DNA of 64,000 bases from Heterohyrax brucei (lineage: Eukaryota > Chordata > Mammalia > Hyracoidea > Procaviidae). The stretch's first letter is position 1. Each line of letters begins with the position of its first letter. The notes under the pieces were generated by a model, which was not told the origin of the DNA, did not search any database, and saw only the letters and a list, made by a program, of their open reading frames with translations. The translations under genes were made by a program, and so were the position numbers. Below are positions 56,538 to 64,000 of this stretch, in pieces. The stretch is from NCBI GenBank assembly GCA_028571685.1, contig CM053152.1, positions 25,118,001 to 25,182,000 on the forward strand, in the 5' to 3' direction.

Positions 56538-57826
56538 CATGGTCTGACAGTTAAATTCTTGAACTCATCCTAGAAGAAGTGCTACATACCTCATTGCTGA
56601 GTATCTACAGTCACCCCTTTGATGTTCTCCACTTGAGAAGCTGTGCACTGATGCCTGCACTTAGTCTACCCGTCAAAGACATTTTGGAACTCTTTTTCTG
56701 GTATGGCCATCAGAGCTGTTGTCATATTACCCTTGATGTCCTGAATGTCATCAAAATGTCTTACTTTCAATTTTTTTTTATTTTGAGTAAAGAAAAGGTT
56801 ATTTGGGGCCAGATTAGGTGAATAGGGAATGTTCCAGTACGGATAGCTGTTTACTGGCTAAAAACTCCCTCACAGACAGCGCCATGTGAGCTGGTACATT
56901 GTCATTATGCAATAGCAAGAAGTTGTTGGTGGAAAGTATAGGTCATTTTGTCTTTTTCAAGCAGCCTTTTCAGCACTTGCAAATAGTAAACTTGGTTAAC
57001 TGTTTATCCAGTTGGTTCAAGCTAATAATGAGCAATCCCTCTGATATTAAAAGCGTTAGCAACATCATTTTGACTCTTGATTTGGACTCGTGGAACATTT
57101 TTTGTTGTGGAGAACTGACTGACTTCTATTGTACACTTTGACACTTTGTTTCATGGTCATATTGGCACACTCATGTTTCATCACCAGTGATAAAATGGCC
57201 CAAAACATCATCTTGCCTCTTCAAAAGGTCTTGGCAAACTTTGACTCTCCTTTGCTTTTGTTCATCAGTGAGTTCCTTCAGGACCATTTTTGCACACACC
57301 TTTCTCATGCTAAGATTTTCATTTCAGATTTTCCTGTTTGACTGTTGATGTTTACTTGGTTGACTATGCTTCTTACAGTCAGCCAAAGATTTTGACACAC
57401 AATTTCATCAAATTTTGCAATGTTTTTGTCAATTCTGCTCATTACTGCCCACCCTGATCTCTCTTCATCAGTGATACTTTAGTATCACTGTGATACACAG
57501 AAAAACATCTAATCCATTTGTATACTGCCATTTTAGTCACAGCATTATCCCATAAACTTGGACTAACAAGTCCCTAATTTCACTTCCACTCTTGTCAAGT
57601 TTAACAAGAAATGTAATGTTTGGAACTCCAATATTCTCATGAGGGCACACAAAAACATGCAACAACAATAATGAATGCCACTCAGCAAGACACTGCCACA
57701 TGTCGACACAAACACAATTGTGAGACCCTGACATACCAAGGTTATGAAACTTCATTGAATTGTTTGTACAGTGCTGTCAATGCAAGCACACGGTGAGAAG
57801 TTTGTGAACTTAATGGTCAGACTTCA
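56538..57826 (-). mobile_element. Mariner DNA transposon inserted in L1 D
   Basis: A 1289-bp insertion lies exactly between two TA dinucleotides (56536-56537 and 57827-57828), the duplicated target of mariner. The terminal inverted repeats are GGTCTGACAGTTAAATTC at the left and, at the right in reverse, AGTCTGACCATTAAGTTC. Flanking L1 text joins up across it ('acagacata' and 'tagatcaatggaac'). The length is normal for a complete mariner. The transposase frame is on the minus strand and is broken. Confidence 0.9.
56580..57755 (-). pseudogene. Mariner transposase, broken
   Basis: Mariner transposase is a D,D(34)D recombinase that cuts and pastes the element. Read on the minus strand, a DNA-binding N-terminal part comes first (57755-57537). 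Near 56935-56850 the piece HNDNVPAHMALSVREFLASK contains the second catalytic aspartate in an HDN-type motif. The piece following it corresponds to the YSPDLAPNDFFLF-type segment with the third aspartate, here altered to N. Next is DDIQDIKGNMTTALMAIPEKEFQ (about 56755-56690). Many stops and shifts show it is dead. Confidence 0.8.
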
Positions 57827-59964
57827 TAGATCAATGGAACAAATTGAGAACTGAGATGTAACATCACCCATCTATGAGCAGCTCTTATTTGACACAGGTC
57901 CAAAGGCTGTGAACTTGGGAGATGACAGTGCCTTTGACAAATAGTATTGGCATAACTGAATATCTATCTACAAAAATATATATATATATATATCTCACAC
58001 CATGCACAAAATCTAACTCAAAATGGATCGAAGACCTAAGTACAAAATCTAAAACAAAAAGGTCATGGAATAAAAATAGAGACAATGCTGGAAGACCTAG
58101 TATATGGCATAAACAGACTACAAAATATTACTAAAAATGCACAAACACCAGAAGAGAATATAAATAAATGGAAACTCCTAAAAATCAAATACTTATGCTC
58201 ATTAAAAGACTTCACCAAAAGATTGAAAAGACTACCTACAGACTGTGGAAGAATTCTTGGCTGCCACGGATCCTATCGGTGTCTAGTCTCCATAATCTGC
58301 AAGGTACTAAAAAAACCTCTGCAAGAAAAAGACAGCTAACCCAACTAGACAATGGACAAAGGATAAGAACAGATACTTTACCAAAGAAGACATCCAGGAT
58401 ATTAACAGATATCTGAGGAAACGTTCATGATCATCAACCACCAGAGAAATTCAAATCAAAACTATGAGATACCATCTTACACCAACAAGGCAGCCATTAA
58501 TCCAAAATACAAAATAACAAATGCTTTGATGTTATGAAGAAATTCAAACTCCTCCACACTGCTTGTGGGAATGTAAAATGGTACAACAACTTTGGAAATC
58601 AATTTGGTACTTTCTTAAAAGGTTAGTAATATAAATACCACATAATCCACCAATCCCACTTCTGGGAATATGTCCTAGAGATATAAGGGCTGTCACATGA
58701 ATAGATACACGCAGACCCATTTTTATTGCAGTGCTGTCCACAATAGCAAAAAGATGGAATCAATCTAGGTGCCCATCCACAGAATGAATGGATAAACGAA
58801 GTATGGTGTATTCACACAGTGGAACACTATGCAATGATAAAGAACAACAATGATTTTAGGAAATATAAGGCGGGATCATCTGGAAGACATTATACTGAGT
58901 GAAATTATTCAGATTTAAGAAGACAAATATTGTATGAACTATTGCTGTAAGGACTTAAGAAAAGTTTTAAGCACAGAAGAAAATGTACTTTGATGGTTAC
59001 AAGTGTGGGGAGGGTGGGAAAGGGGTATTCACAGATTAGACAGTAGATGGGAATTGGGTTAGGTGCAGAGAGTGACAGTACACGGTAGAAGGGACATTAC
59101 CATATCTGGCCTACATAAAAAAACTAGACAGTTTTATAAATACAACCCAGCATTTGAAGGAGAGGGTAGTAGGGACAGGGTTCTAGGGACCATGATTTCA
59201 GGGATCATGTGGGCTAATTGGCACAACTAAGTCTTTTTTAAAAGAAAATGTTCTGCATACTACTTTGGTGAGTAGTGTCTGGGATCTTAAAAGCTAGCAA
59301 GTGGCCATCTAAGTAGTATCAACTGTTCCCAGTCTACTTGGAGCAGAGGAGAACGAAGGACATCAAAGACCAGAGGAGGATACGAGCCCAGCAGACAGAA
59401 GGTGCCATATGATCCAGAGACTATTTCAGCATGTGACCAGAAGAACTAGATTGTGTGTGGCCACCACTTAATGACTGCTGTGACAGGAAACACAGCATAA
59501 AGTCCCTGATGTAGCAGGAGAAAAATGGGCATGCAGAAATAGAACTCACTAACAGGTCACACTTGAAGGCCTGTTGGACTGGAGGGAACCCTAAGGACAT
59601 AGGCCCTGGACTCTGTTAATCAGATCTGAAACCAGTACCACCGCCAACTCTTCAGACAAAGACTACTGGACTACAAGATGTAGAGTGATGCTCATGAAGA
59701 CTATCTTCTTGGCTTAAATGTGTACACAAGACTGCTTGAGCAGCTCTTGTCCAGAGGCAAGATGAGAAGGTGGAGGGACGTAGGAGTTGGTCGAATGGAT
59801 ATGGGAAATACATGGTAAGAAGCAGAAGTACACTGCCGCGGGGTGGGGAAGGGAGAAGAGCAGTTAAAGTAGCATAGTGGTGTGTGTTCGGGTTTTATGT
59901 GGCAAACTAATTTATATTATAAACTTTTTCTCAAAGCACAATAAAATATATTTTTTAAAAAACC
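57827..59964 (+). mobile_element. L1 element D, end of ORF2 and long 3' UTR
   Basis: ORF2 C-terminal sequence (57830-58930) with 'tggtgtattcacacagtggaacactatg' is followed by a 3' UTR of about 1 kb, much longer than that of A, B and C. It contains 'actactttggtgagtagtg' and ends 'aataaaatatattttttaaaaaa'. The long 3' UTR sets D apart as a different L1 lineage. No clear target duplication was found at its ends. Confidence 0.8.
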
Positions 59965-60420
59965 AAATTCAAAGTGTCCTTTAAAAAAGGGTGCAGTGAT
60001 GCGTCTGATCTCCGTGATGTCAGGGTCAAACACGCCTCTCTCGCTGCAATCTTTACCAATTCTGACACCAACTGTTCCTCCCATGGTACTCTCTGCTTCA
60101 CTGCTGGGTTCTGTAATTCATTGCAAAGGCCACACAGAATTCACAGACTATAATCACGTTTATGAGTTTATTAGGGAAGTAACAGGTTACAATTCCAGCT
60201 CAGGAACACTAAAAGATACAGTTCTTTCATCACAACAACTTCTTTCCAGCTGTGCTTGCAGACATGCCTCCCTCTAGCCTTCGGTCTTTGCCCAAAGGCT
60301 CTTAGTTTTCTTGCTCCAGGAGCCAGGAAGCCCACTATGCTGTATCCTGCAGGTTTCTCCTTTGGATCTCTTCTGCCAGTCTCTTTTTCATTGGTATTGG
60401 TAGACTCTTCTCTTGACCAC
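59965..60420. other. Unclassified, repeat-like sequence
   Basis: No gene. The text around 60090-60230 ('ttgcaaaggccacacagaattcacagac', 'tttatgagtttattagggaagtaacagg') has the look of an LTR or other interspersed repeat that I cannot name. Confidence 0.35.
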
Positions 60421-60792
60421 CTCTAGGATGGTTCATTTCGAGCCTATCTTAATATGACTATATTTCCTGGCTCTTTCTTAGTGGTTGGTATCATGTGACT
60501 AGCTCTGACCAAGGAGTTGAAAGCAAAAGTAAGGTGTGTCATTTCTGAGCTGTGACACTAATGTCAACATGAGACCCTTCCAGATTCAATTTTCTCTCTG
60601 CTCATTCGACCAGCAGCTCTCTATAGAGTCGGCAGCTCTGTCAGCCTGGTTCCTAGTGACAATAACAGAGACGGGGTCCCAACCAGCCTGCCTTGGATAT
60701 GTAGTACAAGCCAGAAATCAACCTTTATTTTTAGCCACTGATACTTTGAAGTTTTTGTTACTGCAGCATAACTTATCTTGACTGAGATAGGC
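60421..60792 (+). repeat. Old LTR-like interspersed repeat
   Basis: 'tgtgactagctctgaccaaggagttg', 'gtgacactaatg', 'cagcctggttcctagtgac' and the end 'gccactgatactttgaagtttttgttactgcagcataacttatc' match a widespread mammalian repeat end. Class (LTR or other) is uncertain. Confidence 0.45.
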
Positions 60793-61329
60793 AGCTTGTA
60801 AGATAATAATAAAAAAATGTGTGAAGTACACAAGGAAGACATTCTTATCATCTTTCAAATACCATTTCTAATCCGAAGCCCAAAAAACTCACTGCTGTAA
60901 AGTTGATTCAGAAATGCCCCCCAGTTTAAATGCATAGCCCATGTATCATCTCTGAGCTTAGATTTACATATCTCATTATCCTACTGGACATATCCACTTG
61001 AATGCTTCAAAAGATGACTTAAAATCTTGTCTGAAACTGAACTCATAATGTCTCCCCAAACCTGCACTCCTCAGTCTTCCTCTGTCAGCACTTAACACCG
61101 GTGTCATCATAAACATCTCCTTTTACTTTATGAGAAATGTGATGGGGCATAACTTTCCCATCACCAAGGCTTGATGCTGTTGCTGCCTCTAGAACATAGC
61201 TTTTGCATGTCCACTTTTCCCATCTTTATTGTTAGCACTCTAGACAAAGCCATCAATGTCTAACACTTAGATTACCACAATGTTCTCTGAATAGGCCCGT
61301 TGTCTCTATGTGTCCTTTCGATGGATTCT
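60793..61329. other. Low-copy sequence
   Basis: No gene recognised. A short AfroSINE-like end may lie near 60880-60910 ('aaaactcactgctgtaaagttgatt'). Confidence 0.4.
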
Positions 61330-61429
61330 GGGCACAGTATCCAGAAAACTTTAAGAAATGTAAATAGATTGTATTGACCCCCTTCAAAGACTCCCCATTA
61401 TATAGAGAACGAAGGTCCAAATTTCTTAC
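61330..61429 (+). repeat. L2 LINE, left part
   Basis: 'cccttcaaagactccccattatatagagaacgaaggtccaaatttcttac' follows the L2 3' region. It resumes at 62451 with 'aaagcctacaaggtcctttatgatc', which is the next block of L2. Confidence 0.65.
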
Positions 61430-61909
61430 TCTCTTAGTCATCTAGTGCTACTACCACAGAAATGCCACAAGCAGATAGCTTTAACCAAGAGAAATCAATT
61501 TTCTCATGGAAATGTCAAGTTCAGTTCATCAGTTCCAAGGGAAGGCTTTCTCTGTTGGTCTGGAGGAAGGTCCTTGTCATCAGTCTTCCCCTGGACTGCG
61601 AACTTCTGAGGCACAGGGACCCCAGGTCCAAAGGACACTCTTCTCCTGGCACTGCTTTTCTACTGATGATACAAGGTCCCCAACTCTCTGCTTGCTTCCC
61701 TTTCCTTTATATCCCAAGAGAGTAAATTAAGGTACAATACAGTCTTACACAGTGAGTACTGCCTCACCAACACAACTGCGCCCATTCTCCCTCGTTAACA
61801 TCACAGGGGCAGAATTTACAGCATATGGAAATATCACACAATACCAGGAATCATGGCCTAGGCAAATTTTTATACGTAATTTTTGGGAGACACAATTCAA
61901 TCCATGACA
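61430..61909 (-). mobile_element. Solo MaLR-type LTR 1, minus strand
   Basis: The right end reads 'caattcaatccatgaca', the reverse of TGTCATGGATTGAATTG. The left end is near 'tctcttagtcatctag'. It is the same family as the LTR at 11671. It splits an L2 copy. No clear 5-bp duplication is left. Confidence 0.75.
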
Positions 61910-61911
61910 CC

Positions 61912-62445
61912 TGTTTTAGGCAGCTAGGGCTACTCTAACAGAAATACCACAGAGTGGTTGGCTTTATAAAATGAAGGTTTATTCTTACATAGTCCAGTAA
62001 GTTACAAGTCCAAATTCAGGATATCTGCTCCAGGGGAAGGCTTTCCCCCTTGTCAGCTCTGGAGGAAAATCCAGTATTGCATCAGTCTTTGTCCAGAGAG
62101 CATCTTGGTGTAGGAACCTTGGGTCTGAAGGACATGCGGACATGCTTTTCTTCAGGTGTTGCTTTCTTGATGGTATTAGGTTCCCAATTCTCTGCTTGCT
62201 TTGATTTCCTTTTATCTCTTGTAGAATAAAAGGATTAAGGGTAGTGCAAGCCACACTCCAGGGAAACTTCCTTTACAGTAGAGTGGGGAGGTAATCTTCT
62301 GAAGGGATTTGCAGTCCCACCCTAATCCTTTAACGTACAGCAGAGCAAAATCACAGAATGGAGGACAATCATAGACTATAGGTAATCACGGTCCAGCCAC
62401 AGCACTACACCTATTTTGTGGGGGGATGTAATTCGATCCATCACA
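61912..62445 (-). mobile_element. Solo MaLR-type LTR 2, minus strand
   Basis: It starts TGTTTTAGGCAG and ends 'cgatccatcaca' on the plus strand, giving TG...CA ends. The 5-bp duplication ACACC stands at 61907-61911 and 62446-62450. It inserted 2 bp beyond the end of LTR 1 in the same orientation. The two LTRs are related but diverged, so they are separate insertions. Confidence 0.8.
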
Positions 62446-62450
62446 ACACC

Positions 62451-62860
62451 AAAGCCTACAAGGTCCTTTATGATCTCTCTACAGTCTCATTTTGTACCTC
62501 TGTTACTCATTAGCCATCTCTTAATTAGAACAAGCCAAGTCTCTCAAACATCCAGGCCTTTACGATTGCTCTTGTTCCCCTCTGCCTATAAGACTCTTAC
62601 ATTGGTGCTAAAAATTGTTTATTCCTTCTTATCTCATAGCTTTCAGCATGGTTTTCACTCTTCAGAGAGATCTCAGGCTTTTGTACCTTTGTGTGTTACT
62701 GTCAGTCATGCTCTTCTATTTCCTTAAGAATAGTGATCACAAGCTGTGTTTATTTTTCACTTGTTTATTGTCACTCTCCACATGGAATGAAAGTTCCAGG
62801 AGGACTAGAATCTGTTTAACATTGTTCATCACTGCAATCTGAGTACACTGTACAATGAGA
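62451..62860 (+). repeat. L2 LINE, right part
   Basis: 'aaagcctacaaggtcctttatgatctc', 'ccaggcctttacgattgctcttgttcccctctgcc', 'ttctcagagagatctcagg'-type text and 'ggaatgaaagttccaggagg' follow the L2 3' region in order. Short frames of 75 and 103 codons here are not genes. Confidence 0.7.
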
Positions 62861-62884
62861 GTACACAGAACATTCTTATCATAT

Positions 62885-63030
62885 ATGTGAGAGAATGGAT
62901 GGATTATCCTTATTTCTCAAAAGGAATCTCCGACTCAGAGAGTGCATGATGTGCCCAAAGCACACAGAGAGCAAGTGATGGGCTGGGTCTCCAGTAACAT
63001 CTTCTGGCCCCATGTTTTGTGCTTTGACTC
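62885..63030 (-). repeat. Possible MIR, minus strand
   Basis: 'atccttatttctcaaaaggaatctccgactcagagagtg' then 'gatgtgcccaaagcacacagagagcaagtgatgggctgggtct' fits MIR in reverse with much divergence. Confidence 0.5.
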
Positions 63031-64000
63031 TGCATAACATAGACGTTTATGCTGCCACTTGAAAGTAGCAAAAGGAAGTCAATTTGCCATTTTCTACAAG
63101 AACTCCACGTAATCTTTCCCTTTCCTTCACCACAAAAGCATAGCGGCTTTGCAACCCCAGCAGCCCAGTGAGTTTACTCATTTTTCATACTATAAAATGT
63201 TATTAAACTGCACCACGCAGATAAGTGCTAGAAAAATTGCTGGGTTATTTTCCTAACATAAAATTAGCCAATTTGCCTGTATATGGGACTGTAAAGGATG
63301 CAAAGCATCCCATTCAAGTGATTAACCTCTTAGTTAATAAAAGCAACAATTTTGTGTGTATAAATAATATAAGGAACATTCATATCAAAGTTATGTAGCC
63401 CTCCCTTTCCTCTGTTCATCTCCTTAATTGGTAAATAATTCATCAAACTCTGAAATGAATTGTGCTCCCACCCACATTTCTTCATCCAATTATCTTGAAA
63501 TAGGAAAGCAGGCTCCTTCTCCCTTTGGAAGGCAGGAGATAATGAAATCATTCAGGGCTTCTCTGAGCCTGTGTTAGGCTAGATACTGAACTAGCTGGCA
63601 TGGGGCTTGTCAGGGTAGCTGAGTGATGCTTCTTCAGGTGCTGAAGAATTGAGCTTTTCCTTTTCATTTGACCTCTCACCCCTGAAGTTCACCTATTCAT
63701 TGTTCTACTAGTGTGCCTATAAATATTGCCTGTTATGACCATGACTTTCAGTAGGAAGAGATGGGAAGCAGGCAGCTGCCTGAAGATTTTCTTACGACTT
63801 TTGCATCAGATGAGTTGCGCAGATCCAGTTTTACAATGCTGATGAGCCACAATTCCTGGACATGGAAATGTCCCTTTATGTTGTAAATTATGTAAGATTA
63901 TTGCCAAAAGTTTCTTGTGGGAGCTATAATTTTTTCCCCTTTGGACTTCTTCACATGTAGAAAAACCCCTACATTAGATATAAATTAATATACTCTGGGG
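63031..64000. other. Low-copy sequence
   Basis: No gene, RNA gene or repeat family is recognised. The 73-codon minus frame at 63330-63551 has no domain features. Confidence 0.45.

Noticed and set aside
56579-57341. Plus-strand frames of 70-80 codons with membrane-like composition
   Set aside because: They are antisense to the mariner transposase and have no support of their own.
63330-63551. 73-codon minus-strand frame near the window end
   Set aside because: No recognisable domain, splice site or promoter; cannot be told from chance.

Overview
This window is nuclear DNA from a mammal, most likely an afrotherian. The diagnostic signal is about 20 copies of AfroSINE, a tRNA-headed SINE whose body contains a recognisable GAGTCGGA-type segment and which is restricted to Afrotheria. 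RTE (BovB-type) LINE sequence, L1, L2, MIR, MaLR LTR elements and MER5-like hAT pieces accompany it. I cannot tell the species (elephant, hyrax, sirenian or aardvark) from sequence alone.

I find no host protein-coding gene, no exon with convincing splice signals, and no RNA gene. The window reads as intergenic or deep intronic DNA. Nearly all longer open frames are pieces of transposable elements or antisense shadows of them.

Layout. 1-8.4 kb: low-copy DNA with scattered MIR, L2, AfroSINE, a pair of inverted RTE/SINE copies and a minus-strand MaLR element. 8.4-30.2 kb: one old minus-strand L1 (here 'host L1') cut into three pieces. The first gap holds a plus-strand L1 (element F) that itself contains a younger full-length L1 (element A). 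The second gap holds a full-length minus-strand L1 (element B). 30.2-33.5 kb: mostly low-copy DNA, then clustered AfroSINEs. 33.5-37.8 kb: minus-strand RTE tail, L1 3' end and a HAL1-like half-L1. 37.8-40.7 kb: low-copy DNA with MIRs and a MER5-like element split by a SINE. 40.7-44.9 kb: plus-strand RTE LINE, then a MaLR element with both LTRs. 45.9-60.0 kb: an old plus-strand L1 (element D) split by a younger L1 (element C) and by a mariner DNA transposon. 60.0-64.0 kb: an L2 copy split by two abutting MaLR-type LTRs, and low-copy DNA.

Elements A, B and C share the same ORF2 and 3' UTR type; D and F are an older type. The only long intact element gene is ORF1 of element C (315 codons). All ORF2 copies are broken, and each copy differs from the usual reverse-transcriptase box in its own way. 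A SINE variant ending in GGCACTTGGCTTGG recurs at least six times, mostly as 25-40 bp scraps, several flanked by short target duplications. Letters A-F are labels used only in this report. All family names come from recognition by eye, not from a database search.
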